Positions 9,226 through 18,115 of a DNA stretch of 56,524 bases are shown piece after piece. This DNA is from Verrucomicrobiales bacterium (GTDB lineage Bacteria; Verrucomicrobiota; Verrucomicrobiia; Verrucomicrobiales; DEV007): positions 98,888-155,411 of the forward strand of contig JAPYUT010000001.1 of NCBI GenBank assembly GCA_029940475.1, written 5' to 3'. A model generated the notes under the pieces. The model was not told where the DNA came from and searched no databases. It was given only the letters and a program-made list of their open reading frames with translations. The position numbers and the translations under genes are program-made. Every line of letters starts with the position of its first letter. Within the stretch, counting starts at the first letter, position 1.

Positions 9226-11232
9226 CTATTGAATATAGAGGAATTCGTTGGTGGCGAACAGTGCCCTTGTAAACGCGGCCCATGCGGCACTGTTCTCATC
9301 CTTACCGTAGGCGCCTGCAAAAATCTCACCCCTTTCTCTCTCCGCCGTCGTGGCTTCCCTTCCCAGCAGGTGCAGGATGAGCCAGGAGGCGCGGTCTTTG
9401 TTGCCCGCTTCCCGGGTGTCCCCAAGCAGTATCTCAGCCAGTGCCCTGGAGGACTTGTGGACCAGTTCGCTGTTCATCAGGTAAAGTGCCTGCGGGGTGA
9501 CGGAAGACACGTTGCGCCTGCCGGTGATCACCGCGGGATCGGGAAAATCAAAGGCTTTCTGGCCGTCATAGCCCGAGCTGCGCAAAACAGGAAGATAGAT
9601 GGTGCGGCGCATGCTCTTTATATATTCTGCCTGCTTCTTGCGATCCACATATTTGTGGGACTGCTCGGTTAGCATTGAGCTGCCCATGGTGAGGTCAAGG
9701 CGGTTGGACTTGAAGAGGATCGAGTCACGCAGCACCTCGGATTCTATACGGCGGGCTTTCCAGCGGGCAAAAAGCCTGTTTTCCGGATCAGTTTCCTTCA
9801 GGACGGGGTCAGCCAGCAGGGATTGCCGATAGGTGGCAGAGTTCATGATTGCACGGTGTAAGTGCTTAATGGACCAACCTGAGGCAATGAGGCGACGCGC
9901 CAGGTGATCCAGCAGGGAGGGATGACTGGGCTGTTGGCCCAGGTGGCCGAAATTATCAGGTGTGGTGACAATGCCGCGGCCAAAATGCCAGTGCCATATG
10001 CGGTTGGCAATGACCCGTGCGGTGAGTGGATGCTCAGGGGAGGCTATCCAGTTGGCCAGCTGCAGCCGTCCGCTTTGGTCACCGGGTATTTTCGGTTGTG
10101 CTTTACCTGCGATTGCCACGGGCATTCTCCGGGGAATAAGCACCCCAAGGGTTTGGTAGTCGCCACGCAGGTGGACCTTGGCGTCCTTTGTGGGATATTC
10201 GGTGACACCCATCACCTCAAAGGCAGGCGGCAAATCCTTGCGCAACCGGTCGATCTCCTCACCAATACGCTTTTTTTCCTCCCCCGGGGTCGCCTTATCC
10301 GCCTTGTGTTTCTCCAGGTCAGCAATTTTGCTTCGCCGCTGAGTGTGCTTTTCCTCGGAGAGGTCGTGCTGGTGGAACTGAGCCACCACGCTGTATTTGG
10401 TGAGTGTCTTTGTCGACAGGAAGATTCCAGCAAGGCCGTAGTAATCCTCGATCGAAACCGGGTCGAACTTGTGGTCATGGCACCTGGCGCAACCAAAGGT
10501 CATGCCGAGGAAGGCCCTGCCTGTGGTGTCAATCTGCTCGTCGACAATGTCGCGGCGCATCTTGTCGGGATCATCACAGGCGAGCATCTTGGGGCCCACG
10601 GAGAGGAAACCCACACCGAGGGTTTGTGTGCGTTTCTGTTCAAGGTTATCGGCGGGCAGCAGGTCGCCTGCGAGTTGCTCAATAATGAAACGGTTGAAAG
10701 GCTTGTCGTCATTAAAGGATGCAATGACGTAGTCGCGGTAACGATATGCCACCGGATGTACAATGTCCTCGTCCATGCCGTTGGAATCAGCGTAGCGGGC
10801 GACGTCCAGCCAGTGTCGCCCCCAGCGCTCCCCGTAGCGGGGCGAGGCGAGCAGCTCGTCAATCAGCCTTTGCCAGGCATCAGGTCGCTGGTCTTCAAGG
10901 AAGGATTGCAATTGCGGGGTCGTCGGGGGAAGCCCGTGCAGGTCCAGATAAGCGCGACGAACCAGGCTGCGCCGGTCAGCATGACGGGTGGGGAGCAAAC
11001 CGGCCTTCTCGATTTCTTCGAGGATAAAATAATCAAGGGGTTCACGGGGCCATTTACCGTCCTTTACCCCTGGCTGCGGGGGCTCGGAAGGCCGGATGAA
11101 AGACCAGAACCTGTCACCACCGCCGGAATCCCCGCCCGTATTTTCGGCAGGTAGTGGCCCGGGCTGAAGGGTGAGCATGCTGATGACGACGGCCAATATG
11201 GCATGACCGGGTTCTCTTGGCGGGCAAAACAC
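9226..11232 (-). CDS. DUF1549/DUF1553 (PSD1) exported protein (module 2)
   Basis: A 668-residue PSD1 protein. Motifs in order are FWSFIRPSEPP, LVRRAYLDLHGLPPT, the helix YGERWGRHWLDVARYADSNG, FNRFIIEQLAGDLLP, the haem-like CARCHDHKFDP (CxxCH), and the DUF1553 block LANWIASPEHPLTARVIANR with FGRGIVTTPDNFG. The N-terminus carries a weak signal (HAILAVVISMLTLQPGPLPAEN). A charged coiled segment after the CxxCH site (SKIADLEKHK) is common in the family. No PSCyt1 or LamG domain is present, unlike the copy at 45306. It starts divergently from the Gfo/Idh operon, so the 160 bp above it should hold promoters for both directions; none was clear. Confidence 0.93.
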   Translation of the reverse strand: MFCPPREPGHAILAVVISMLTLQPGPLPAENTGGDSGGGDRFWSFIRPSEPPQPGVKDGKWPREPLDYFILEEIEKAGLLPTRHADRRSLVRRAYLDLHGLPPTTPQLQSFLEDQRPDAWQRLIDELLASPRYGERWGRHWLDVARYADSNGMDEDIVHPVAYRYRDYVIASFNDDKPFNRFIIEQLAGDLLPADNLEQKRTQTLGVGFLSVGPKMLACDDPDKMRRDIVDEQIDTTGRAFLGMTFGCARCHDHKFDPVSIEDYYGLAGIFLSTKTLTKYSVVAQFHQHDLSEEKHTQRRSKIADLEKHKADKATPGEEKKRIGEEIDRLRKDLPPAFEVMGVTEYPTKDAKVHLRGDYQTLGVLIPRRMPVAIAGKAQPKIPGDQSGRLQLANWIASPEHPLTARVIANRIWHWHFGRGIVTTPDNFGHLGQQPSHPSLLDHLARRLIASGWSIKHLHRAIMNSATYRQSLLADPVLKETDPENRLFARWKARRIESEVLRDSILFKSNRLDLTMGSSMLTEQSHKYVDRKKQAEYIKSMRRTIYLPVLRSSGYDGQKAFDFPDPAVITGRRNVSSVTPQALYLMNSELVHKSSRALAEILLGDTREAGNKDRASWLILHLLGREATTAERERGEIFAGAYGKDENSAAWAAFTRALFATNEFLYIQ

Positions 11233-11392
11233 GTTTCTATAAGGTGCTTTTGTCTTCCCGTGAGGTCAAGGATACCTCCTGCTGATTCTTTTAATGTGAC
11301 TTTCCAGGTGCGTATTTGGGATGGACATCGTGATCGTGTTTGGGTTTGCTTGGGGCTGGTGCACGCCCTTGAGGCTGCAAACCTGCCATGAC

Positions 11393-12511
11393 ATGAGTGA
11401 AGCTGATGATGATTACGGACTGAGCCCGAACAAGGAGGTAACCCGGATCGCGCCGCCTGCCGTCGATTATCTGCCCCCGGTTCCGGAAATCTATCAACCT
11501 AAAATCGGTGTTATAGGCACCGGTGGTATCAGTGAATTTCACCTCAAGGCTTATAAGCACTGCGGTTGGCAGGTCGCCGCACTTCATAACCGGACGCGCT
11601 CGAAGGCTGAGGACAAGCGGGATGAGTTTTACCCCGCAGCCGTGGTGGTTGATGATTACCGCGAGATTCTCGATGATGATGCCATTGACGTGGTTGATAT
11701 CACGCCGCACCCGGATGAGCGGGTTGCGATTGTCCGCGAAGCCCTCGAGGCGGGGAAACATGTCCTCAGCCAGAAACCTTTTGTTCTCGACCTCGATGAA
11801 GGCGGCGACCTTGCCGACCTTGCCGAGGCAAACGGGGTCCTCCTGGCAGTGAACCAGAATGGTCGCTGGGCACCGCATTTTTCCTACATGCGCAATGCCG
11901 TTGCCGATGGCCTGATCGGCGAGGTGCTCAGTGTTGACCTTTCCCTGCAGTGGGACCAGACATGGATTGCCGGCATCGAGAGCTTTGAGAAAATCCATCA
12001 CCTCATCCTCTATGATTTTGCCGTGCACTGGTTTGACATCACCAACTGCTTCATGCGTGGGCGGGATGCACGAAGTGTCTATGCCTCGGCAGTGCGTTTC
12101 GAGGAGCAGAAGTTTGGTCCTCCGGCCCTTGCCTCCGTGGTGATTGATTACCCGGGGGCACAGGTGCGCATGGCCTTCAACTCACACACCCAACTCGGCG
12201 AGGAGGACGTCACCACCATTGTTGGAACCAAGGGAACCCTGCGCAGCCGGGGACCGGGACTCAATGACCAGTCGAAAATGGAAATTTACCTTGAGCAGGG
12301 GCAGGTTGAGGTGCCGCTTGAGGGTTGTTGGTTTGAGAGTGGTTTCCAGGGGACCATGGGAGAGCTTTTATGTGCGATCGAGCAGGGGCGTGAACCCAAC
12401 AACAGTGCCCGGGACAACCTGCGCTCCCTGGCGCTGTGCTTTGCCGCGCTGAAGAGTGCGGATACCGGCCAGCCTTGTCGCCCCGGCGATGTGCGCAGCA
12501 TTAAATCCTAA
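11393..12511 (+). CDS. Gfo/Idh/MocA-family NAD(P)-dependent oxidoreductase
   Basis: A protein of about 372 residues from the ATG at 11393; the open frame extends to 11321, but that part is not family-like. The Rossmann motif GVIGTGGISEFHLKAY is followed by the EAGKHVLSQKP signature holding the family's catalytic Lys. C-terminal strands include FDITNCFMRGRDARSVYA. Such enzymes oxidise or reduce sugars, inositols or amino-sugars, and substrate cannot be read from sequence. It lies 7 bp before the polysaccharide deacetylase gene and probably leads a three-gene operon with it and an SDR. The cytosolic form is expected because no signal peptide is present. Confidence 0.92.
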   Translation: MSEADDDYGLSPNKEVTRIAPPAVDYLPPVPEIYQPKIGVIGTGGISEFHLKAYKHCGWQVAALHNRTRSKAEDKRDEFYPAAVVVDDYREILDDDAIDVVDITPHPDERVAIVREALEAGKHVLSQKPFVLDLDEGGDLADLAEANGVLLAVNQNGRWAPHFSYMRNAVADGLIGEVLSVDLSLQWDQTWIAGIESFEKIHHLILYDFAVHWFDITNCFMRGRDARSVYASAVRFEEQKFGPPALASVVIDYPGAQVRMAFNSHTQLGEEDVTTIVGTKGTLRSRGPGLNDQSKMEIYLEQGQVEVPLEGCWFESGFQGTMGELLCAIEQGREPNNSARDNLRSLALCFAALKSADTGQPCRPGDVRSIKS

Positions 12512-12518
12512 CATTACC

Positions 12519-13352
12519 ATGAGACTATCTATCCTGACCCTGTCCTTTCCCCTGTTGCTTTCACTGGCAAATGAGCGTGCCCGGGCCCTCGAGCCCGTTC
12601 CCGACAAGCTGGTAGTACTCGGTTTTGATGACTGCAACAAGTCGGACCGGCACTTTGTGGCGGAGGTGCTCAAGAAGCACGGCTTCGGGGCGACTTTCTA
12701 TGTCACCGAGGGACTCGGATTCCATAGCGGCAAGGGGCATTACATCACCTGGGAGGAGATCGCTGAATTGCACAAGATGGGCTTTGAGATCGGTAATCAC
12801 ACCAAGTCGCACCCGAATGTCACCCGCCTCTCACGCGAGCAGCTCAAGGCGGAACTCACCCACATCGAGAAGCGCTGCGCGGAACACGGGATCATAAAAC
12901 CGACAACCTTCGCCTTCCCTGGATTTTCCAACAACCTGAGGGCGGTTGAGGTCCTGGCCGAGATGGGATACCTCTTTGCGCGCCGTGGAGTTGGCCCGGA
13001 ATATCCCGACAGCGGATCCGGAGCCCGTGGGCCTGCCTACGATCCCGCTCACGATCACCCTTTGCTCATACCCACCACCGGGTATGCGGGGCCGAAATGG
13101 GGAATGAAGGATTTACAATGGGCGCTGAGGCAGGCAAAGGACGGCAAGATTGCAATACTTTGTTTCCATGGGGTTCCGGCACTCGACCACCCCTGGGTGA
13201 ATTGCCAACCGGAGGCATTCAAGAAATACATGCAATTGTTGAAGGACGAGGGTTGCACGGTGATTGCGATGCGTGAGTTGGCCAGATACGTGGATCCAAA
13301 GAAACAGCCGAAGGATGCCTATGCGCCGATTCGCGCCCGCGTGAAGAAATGA
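12519..13352 (+). CDS. Secreted polysaccharide deacetylase-like protein (CE4/NodB fold)
   Basis: A 277-residue protein from the ATG at 12519, which begins a clear signal peptide (MRLSILTLSFPLLLSLA). The NodB-type motifs are FDDCN (Asp37/Asp38), ATFYVT, and the zinc pair HTKSH (His94 and His98). FAFPGF and CFHGV mark later motifs. The expected reaction is hydrolytic N- or O-deacetylation of a polysaccharide, or another hydrolysis within the same fold. The second Asp and both His are present, so activity is plausible. Its 3' end overlaps the SDR start by 4 bp (ATGA), implying translational coupling. Confidence 0.88.
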   Translation: MRLSILTLSFPLLLSLANERARALEPVPDKLVVLGFDDCNKSDRHFVAEVLKKHGFGATFYVTEGLGFHSGKGHYITWEEIAELHKMGFEIGNHTKSHPNVTRLSREQLKAELTHIEKRCAEHGIIKPTTFAFPGFSNNLRAVEVLAEMGYLFARRGVGPEYPDSGSGARGPAYDPAHDHPLLIPTTGYAGPKWGMKDLQWALRQAKDGKIAILCFHGVPALDHPWVNCQPEAFKKYMQLLKDEGCTVIAMRELARYVDPKKQPKDAYAPIRARVKK

Positions 13353-14101
13353 GCAGGGAGGCTAAACGATTTGAAGGTCAGGTCGCGGTGGTGACCGGCG
13401 CTGCTGATGGTATCGGCAGGCATGTTGCTGAGCGACTGGCGGGTGAAGGCGCGAAAGTGGTGCTTCTCGACCGGGATGACGAACGCCTGGAGGTCAGTGC
13501 CACCGGGATTCCTGGCGCGAGCTCACAGGTAGTGGACATCTGCGATGATACTGCGGTTTGCGCGGCGTTTGATGCGATCATGGCAGGGCATGGCAGGATT
13601 GATATTGTTGTGAATTGCGCCGGTATCGTTGGCCCCAACGCGCGCCGGGTCACTGAGGTTGAGGTCGCGGAATTTGATGATGTTTATGCTGTCAATCTGC
13701 GCGGTTCATTCTTGGTGACCAAATATGCCCTACGGCACATGGAGGGACGCAACTACGGGAGGATTCTGCTTTTTGCCTCGATTGCCGGCAAGGAGGGCAA
13801 TGCCGGCATGGTGGCATATTCGGCAACCAAGGCCGGAGTGATCGGGTTGGCGAAGAGCGCCGGCAAGGACTTTGCCGAGACGGGAATTACCGTCAATGCC
13901 ATTGCTCCCGCAGTGATCCGCACCGGGATGGTGGAGGCACTCGACCAGTGGCAGGTGGATTACATGACCGGGAAGATTCCCATGAAGCGCTGCGGAACCC
14001 TTGATGAGGTCACTGCCCTGGCGTGCTGGATCGTCTCACCGGAGGCAAGCTTCACCACAGGTGCGGTGTTTGATCTCTCCGGCGGCAGGGCGACCTACTA
14101 G
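13349..14101 (+). CDS. Short-chain dehydrogenase/reductase
   Basis: A 250-residue classical SDR. The cofactor motif TGAADGIG is at residues 16-23 and the NCAG motif near 89-92. The catalytic triad is Ser144, Tyr157 and Lys161 (YSATK). The C-terminal FTTGAVFDLSGGRATY is typical of sugar or 3-oxoacyl-type SDRs such as sorbitol or gluconate dehydrogenases. The ATG at 13349 overlaps the preceding stop. Together with Gfo/Idh and a deacetylase it suggests a sugar-modifying pathway; the exact substrate is unknown. Confidence 0.93.
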   Translation: MSREAKRFEGQVAVVTGAADGIGRHVAERLAGEGAKVVLLDRDDERLEVSATGIPGASSQVVDICDDTAVCAAFDAIMAGHGRIDIVVNCAGIVGPNARRVTEVEVAEFDDVYAVNLRGSFLVTKYALRHMEGRNYGRILLFASIAGKEGNAGMVAYSATKAGVIGLAKSAGKDFAETGITVNAIAPAVIRTGMVEALDQWQVDYMTGKIPMKRCGTLDEVTALACWIVSPEASFTTGAVFDLSGGRATY

Positions 14102-14123
14102 GGATTGCCTTTTTCAGGCATCC

Positions 14124-15416
14124 TCATGATTCCATAAATTGGCGGTAGATATTGAGTGTTTCATTTGCCATGCGCCGGCCGGTGCATTTTTCCATGACGC
14201 CCATCCGGCCTTCTTCTCCCAGTTGTCCTGCCTTGCCGGGATTTTCCAGAAGGGTTGCCAGGGAAGCCGCCAGGGCATTGGAATCTCCCGGGGCAATGAG
14301 AATCCCGCCCCCGGTTTTACTGAGCATCTCGGGAAATATACCGTGTTCGGGTTGCACAACGGGAATGCCACTGGCCAGGGCCTCAAGCACCGGCAGGCCC
14401 TTTGGCTCAGGGTAGCTTGTCGGCAGTGAGAAGACATCAATCGAGCTGAAGAATTCAAGTTTTCCCTGCCGGTCGGGTGCCCCTGTGTAATTGAAATTCT
14501 GCCTTAACCCTGCTGCTTCAATCCGCTTCACCTGTGTTTCGAAGAATGCGCGATTATTTTCCCCGAGCCAGCCTCCCGCCCTCAGGCAGGCTTTGCCCAG
14601 GTGGTGTTCACTGTGAAGACGGATAAAGGCATCGACTATCCGGGCAAAGCCTTTCTCGGGGGCAATCCTGCCGAAGTAGCCGACAGTCGGCGGCCTGCCG
14701 CTGATCCTCTTTAATCCGGAAAAATCATGGGTGTCGATACCAAGGGTGACGATGTGGAATTTTTCCCGCGGGATTTCGAGGAGTGCTGCCATGCTTTGAG
14801 CATAAGATTCACTGAAAGTGATGAAGCCGTCGACCTCGAGGGCGAGGCGTCGCAATTCGGCCAGGACCTCGGGGCGGTGTTGGTCTGTGAGTTGCTCAAG
14901 GAAGAGGTCGTCTCCCTGCAGGGTGACCAGCACAGGGACATTGAGGTCACGTTTGAGGGCGGGGACAAAGCCGGCAATGAGCAGGTTACTGAGATTGACC
15001 AGGTCCGGGCGTGCCTTTTCCTTCATCCATGCAACGCATCGGGCAACCTCATTGCGCTGGTTGCCGTGTTCGCCGCGGAGCATGGACAGGGTCAATTCAC
15101 CGAGTTGTCCGGCATTGACCTTGATCGAATTTTTGGCGGTGAGGCGGTTGATGAATCCGGGACGATCCAGCCAGCTTGTCAGGGAACGGGGGAGTTTCCT
15201 GAATATCCGCGATTTCTGCCCCAGATAAACACTGACGCCCCCGAACAGGAGGTCATCATCACTGGCGTTCTCGACATCAGTGCGGATTGGCGTGTAAACA
15301 GGCACCAGGATGACATCGCATTGTAATGCGCGCAGTTCGTGCGCGAGGTTGTTGTCACGCAGGCAACTGCCGCATATCATTCCGGCTGCTCCGGCTGTCA
15401 CATAGGTTAAACGCAT
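14124..15416 (-). CDS. GT4-family glycosyltransferase
   Basis: A 430-residue GT-B protein. The N-terminal Gly loop is in VTAGAAGMICGSCLRDN. The C-terminal GT4 domain shows PPTVGYFGRIAPEKGF and the nucleotide-sugar site FSLPTSYPEPKGLPVLEALASG (split here by family position), with GGGILI after it. It probably transfers a sugar from an NDP-donor to a glycan, glycolipid or small acceptor in the cytosol. It is convergent with the SDR gene. No polysaccharide locus surrounds it, so it may act on compatible-solute or lipid synthesis; a HAD phosphatase lies 0.6 kb away and a sugar phosphorylase 28 kb away. Confidence 0.9.
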   Translation of the reverse strand: MRLTYVTAGAAGMICGSCLRDNNLAHELRALQCDVILVPVYTPIRTDVENASDDDLLFGGVSVYLGQKSRIFRKLPRSLTSWLDRPGFINRLTAKNSIKVNAGQLGELTLSMLRGEHGNQRNEVARCVAWMKEKARPDLVNLSNLLIAGFVPALKRDLNVPVLVTLQGDDLFLEQLTDQHRPEVLAELRRLALEVDGFITFSESYAQSMAALLEIPREKFHIVTLGIDTHDFSGLKRISGRPPTVGYFGRIAPEKGFARIVDAFIRLHSEHHLGKACLRAGGWLGENNRAFFETQVKRIEAAGLRQNFNYTGAPDRQGKLEFFSSIDVFSLPTSYPEPKGLPVLEALASGIPVVQPEHGIFPEMLSKTGGGILIAPGDSNALAASLATLLENPGKAGQLGEEGRMGVMEKCTGRRMANETLNIYRQFMES

Positions 15417-15508
15417 GGCTCAGCAGGGGCAATGGTCGACAATCCGGCCAGAGAGGTCAAGTGGCAGAGGGGGTTGATTTATTCCGTAAGGGCACCACAT
15501 TCTCGCCG

Positions 15509-16006
15509 ATGTTTCCCAGTCACCTTCTTTTCCAGCGTATTCCGGATGATCTTACAGGCGCAATTGTCAATTACCTGCGCAATGAGGAACGGGAGGTCTA
15601 CAAATCTACCCTCGCGACACTTGCCACGGGACGCAGGTTGCGGCCGGTATTTATCCAGAAGCGACCGCTTGAAGGCCAGATTGCCTGGATGAAGCAATCC
15701 CTGAAGTTGAAGAACGCAGAGAGTATTGCCGACCAGGTCCTGCAGGTATGGTTGCTGAAATCTAAGAAAGACATGGTGGTAGGGTTTCTCGAGGCCGTCG
15801 GTATTGAGCATGATGGTGATGGATCAGTAGAGGAGTTGCCCGAGGAGATAGACATTGAAAAGCTTCAAGCCGGTATCGAGAAAATGCTTGAGGCCCATTC
15901 TGTGGATGAGGTTAAGCTTTACCTGCACATGTTTCAGTCCCAGCGGCCCGGAGGTTGGGAGCAACTGGGCAAGTTGCTGGAAGAGGATGAGCGACTTAAG
16001 CTCTAG
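15509..16006 (+). CDS. Hypothetical acidic helical protein
   Basis: A protein of about 165 residues from the ATG at 15509 (MFPSHLLFQRIPDDL). The open frame runs upstream to 15326, but that part overlaps the divergent glycosyltransferase and is compositionally shadow-like. The product is soluble, helical and acidic, with a loop HDGDGSVEELPEEIDIE in the middle. No signal peptide, membrane segment or catalytic motif is visible. I do not recognise the family. It stands between the divergent glycosyltransferase and the convergent HAD gene, only 3 bp from the latter's stop. Coding character is supported by a strong frame and a stop well placed against its neighbour. Confidence 0.65.
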   Translation: MFPSHLLFQRIPDDLTGAIVNYLRNEEREVYKSTLATLATGRRLRPVFIQKRPLEGQIAWMKQSLKLKNAESIADQVLQVWLLKSKKDMVVGFLEAVGIEHDGDGSVEELPEEIDIEKLQAGIEKMLEAHSVDEVKLYLHMFQSQRPGGWEQLGKLLEEDERLKL

Positions 16007-16009
16007 GTT

Positions 16010-16846
16010 TTATGCAAAGTAATGGGCGATAGCCTCAGCGACACCTGCTCCACAGGAATTTCTCGCCACATATCCTCCGCGATTGGTAATTTCCTCTTTG
16101 ATTTCCGGTATGGCATTACCGGGGCAGGCAATCATTGAGGCTACATTTCCCTGCAGCATCGAGAGGTCGTTATAATTATCGCCGATAGCAAAGATTGCAG
16201 GGGGTTGAATTTTTAGCTTGCCTCCGATTTCTGTGACTGCGCTGCCCTTGTTATAGAAGACATGGGAGAACCTGAGGTAGATGGAATTGCGCTCGTAGGA
16301 GAGTTGCATTGCACCGGCATCCCTGATTGCCTGGTCGATAAATGAGCACAGGCCGTCCATTTCAGCATTATTACGCGCGATAATGCCGGCAGGCTCCTCA
16401 GGTTCAGCCACCCAACTGGCGTCACTCTCGCTGTTGACGAAATCTTGCACGGTGCGCAGCAGTTTGCGGTGTTTGCGGAATAATCTTTTATGATCCCTGC
16501 GGCAGCGTTTGTTCCAGTCCCCGAAATCAATCCAACGGCGGAAAGCGGTGGGCTCATAGATTTCGCGCTCACAGGTGACCAGGTAATCCGGAAAATTACG
16601 CAGGCCGCAGTTATTGATGCCGGTTACGGCATCAAAAAGTGATCGACCGGTATTGATGGCAAATAATGCACCTTTTTCCCGCATGTCCTGCAGGGTCTGG
16701 GCAAGGGCAGGGTCAATGCAATTGGGCTTCGAGGGATCAATAAATGTCCCGTCAAAATCAAAACAAAGCAGAAGTTCTGGATTTACTGTTGCTTTTGGCA
16801 TTGGCAATGATGCCGGCAATCCTAGCGGTGAATTGGAAATTGACAC
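16010..16846 (-). CDS. HAD-superfamily hydrolase (Cof/sugar-phosphatase type)
   Basis: A 278-residue HAD protein. Motif I is CFDFDGT (nucleophile Asp near residue 29), motif II NTGRS, and motif IV GDNYNDLSML. This is the C2B-cap (Cof/sucrose-phosphatase) arrangement, so a sugar-phosphate or phosphoglycerate ester is the probable substrate. The ATG at 16846 gives a 15-residue low-complexity leader; the ATG at 16801 (MPKATVNPEL) is equally possible. It may cooperate with the nearby glycosyltransferase in making a glycosylated solute, which is inference only. Confidence 0.87.
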   Translation of the reverse strand: MSISNSPLGLPASLPMPKATVNPELLLCFDFDGTFIDPSKPNCIDPALAQTLQDMREKGALFAINTGRSLFDAVTGINNCGLRNFPDYLVTCEREIYEPTAFRRWIDFGDWNKRCRRDHKRLFRKHRKLLRTVQDFVNSESDASWVAEPEEPAGIIARNNAEMDGLCSFIDQAIRDAGAMQLSYERNSIYLRFSHVFYNKGSAVTEIGGKLKIQPPAIFAIGDNYNDLSMLQGNVASMIACPGNAIPEIKEEITNRGGYVARNSCGAGVAEAIAHYFA

Positions 16847-16895
16847 CTATTTTCGACACTGGACTCGGGGGCGCTCAGTGGCGATAGTCAACCCC

Positions 16896-17180
16896 ATGAA
16901 ATCCGCATACGAACTGGCAATGGAACGTCTCGAGAAAGAATCTCCGCAGGTGAGCCTCAGTGAAGAGAAGAAGCAGGAGATCGCCGATATTGACAGGAAA
17001 TGCCGGGCCAAGATTGCCGAGCGTAAATTATTCCTGCAGGGAAAACTTGAGGAGGCGAATGCTGAGGGGGACCTGAGTGCAGTAGCCCAGATCGAGGATG
17101 AACTGGCACGTGAGATTCGCTCACTTGAGGCCAGGTGCGAAGAGCAGAAGGAAGCCGCGAGGGATGTCGGGAGTAATTGA
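16896..17180 (+). CDS. Small charged coiled-coil protein
   Basis: A 94-residue protein from the ATG at 16896 (MKSAYELAMERLEKE). Nearly the whole sequence is a charged helix rich in Glu, Lys, Ala and Arg, with KRKLFL-like heptads and three Cys. I infer a coiled coil. Similar short proteins occur in Verrucomicrobiota, but I cannot name a function. It is divergent to the HAD gene with a 49-bp gap. The upstream extension of the frame to 16614 lies antisense to the HAD gene and is a shadow. Confidence 0.7.
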   Translation: MKSAYELAMERLEKESPQVSLSEEKKQEIADIDRKCRAKIAERKLFLQGKLEEANAEGDLSAVAQIEDELAREIRSLEARCEEQKEAARDVGSN

Positions 17181-17224
17181 GGGCCCGGCGTTTCTTTGAC
17201 AACTGCCGTTGCCGGTCCCGTTAA

Positions 17225-17239
17225 GCGATTCCGAATCGC
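17225..17239. repeat. Perfect 7-1-7 palindrome between convergent genes
   Basis: GCGATTC-C-GAATCGC lies in the 185-bp space between the convergent genes ending at 17180 and 17366. A one-base centre favours a protein-binding dyad over an RNA hairpin. No T-run follows it, so it is not a standard terminator. The rest of the space shows nothing recognisable. Confidence 0.35.
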
Positions 17240-17365
17240 AGCAGGAGATCATCTTTTGTTTGAACGCCCCGCTTGCCCGGCATGGGCACCCGCGTCTTTT
17301 GGCCGCCTGTTAATGCCGTGCCCTGACAGCAGGGGGATCAACCTGTGTGGTCCCGCCCCGGAGCG

Positions 17366-17875
17366 CTAGGTTGAGATACCGTGATTGCGTTGCTTTATCA
17401 TCAGGTGCGGGTTTTCATAGATGGCACCGTTTTCCAGTGCGGTTGTACCGACGACAAGGCTCATGGCGGGGAGTTCTGCAAGGTGCAGGGCGGGATGAAG
17501 GATTTTTTCTTCGCCGACAGTCAACTTGGGAATGTAGATGCGTTTGATCTTTTCAAATTCCAGGCACATGAATGTTGAGATATGCGGTGCCATCGGCAGC
17601 TCATTAAGATAACCGATTACTCCCTGCCCATTGAGAACGTCGACCACTTCGCCGCTGTCAGTATCGATCGAGACCCCGATGCCGCGGTGTTCCGTCATCA
17701 CGCGTGATTCAGGTTGTTGCGTATCGAGCAGTCCGAAGAACAGGTGTTGCCCGGGCTGGAGTATGCGCAGTTCGATTTCAAACACGACCTCACCGCTATC
17801 CATTGGGATTGTTGCGTCATGGAGACGGGTGACGTTGAATTTCTGATTTTCGAACCTGGCGGCGCGCATATTCAT
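17366..17875 (-). CDS. Conserved-looking hypothetical protein, beta-rich
   Basis: A 169-residue protein starting MNMRAARFENQKF. It is beta-rich and soluble, with segments GEVVFEIELRILQPGQHLFF and VGEEKILHPALHLAELPAMS, and no signal peptide or membrane helix. I do not recognise the family. It is preceded by 260 bp of very AT-rich DNA with an 8-bp inverted repeat, so the gene appears to have its own regulated promoter or leader. The pattern of alternating strands recalls small sensory or PilZ-like barrels, but no RxxxR/DxSxxG motif is present, so I do not claim that. Confidence 0.7.
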   Translation of the reverse strand: MNMRAARFENQKFNVTRLHDATIPMDSGEVVFEIELRILQPGQHLFFGLLDTQQPESRVMTEHRGIGVSIDTDSGEVVDVLNGQGVIGYLNELPMAPHISTFMCLEFEKIKRIYIPKLTVGEEKILHPALHLAELPAMSLVVGTTALENGAIYENPHLMIKQRNHGIST

Positions 17876-17928
17876 GTTGTGTTGTCGTAAAAGAGGAAAA
17901 GTTGATACTTTTTTAAGCAGGGAAGATG

Positions 17929-17955
17929 CCTATCTATAGAAAAACTTTAGATAGG
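17929..17955. repeat. 8-bp inverted repeat upstream of 17875 gene
   Basis: CCTATCTA (17929-17936) and TAGATAGG (17948-17955) are perfect inverted arms with an 11-nt loop. They lie 54-80 bp before the minus-strand start at 17875. A minus-strand TATAAT at 17974-17969 is just upstream, so the dyad would fall at the very 5' end of the transcript: a leader hairpin or an operator. Confidence 0.45.
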
Positions 17956-18066
17956 TAAAACCATAATTATTATAATTAATATATAAAAATAGTAATTTCA
18001 ACAATTAAATACATTTTCACTAACTTAAATATTGGGATCGATAAGACAGGAACTTTCTCTTGGTTT

Positions 18067-18115
18067 AGCCGGCTGACAGTGAGCAAAGCTCAGGACAAGA
18101 TCCCATGAGGATGGG
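18067..18115. other. Cluster of three short stems after rarA
   Basis: The palindrome AGCCGGCT (18067-18074), the hairpin TGAGC-aaa-GCTCA (18080-18092) and the hairpin CCCAT-gagg-ATGGG (18102-18115) follow each other within 49 bp, just past the rarA stop on the minus strand. No uridine run follows, so a simple intrinsic terminator is doubtful. It could be an attenuator, a small structured RNA or an mRNA 3' end. The DNA from 17940 to 18040 is strongly AT-rich and carries no gene. Confidence 0.35.

Noticed and set aside
9904..11154. A 416-codon plus frame over the PSD1 gene
   Set aside because: It is an antisense shadow of a clear PSD1 gene with CARCHDHK and DUF1553 motifs.
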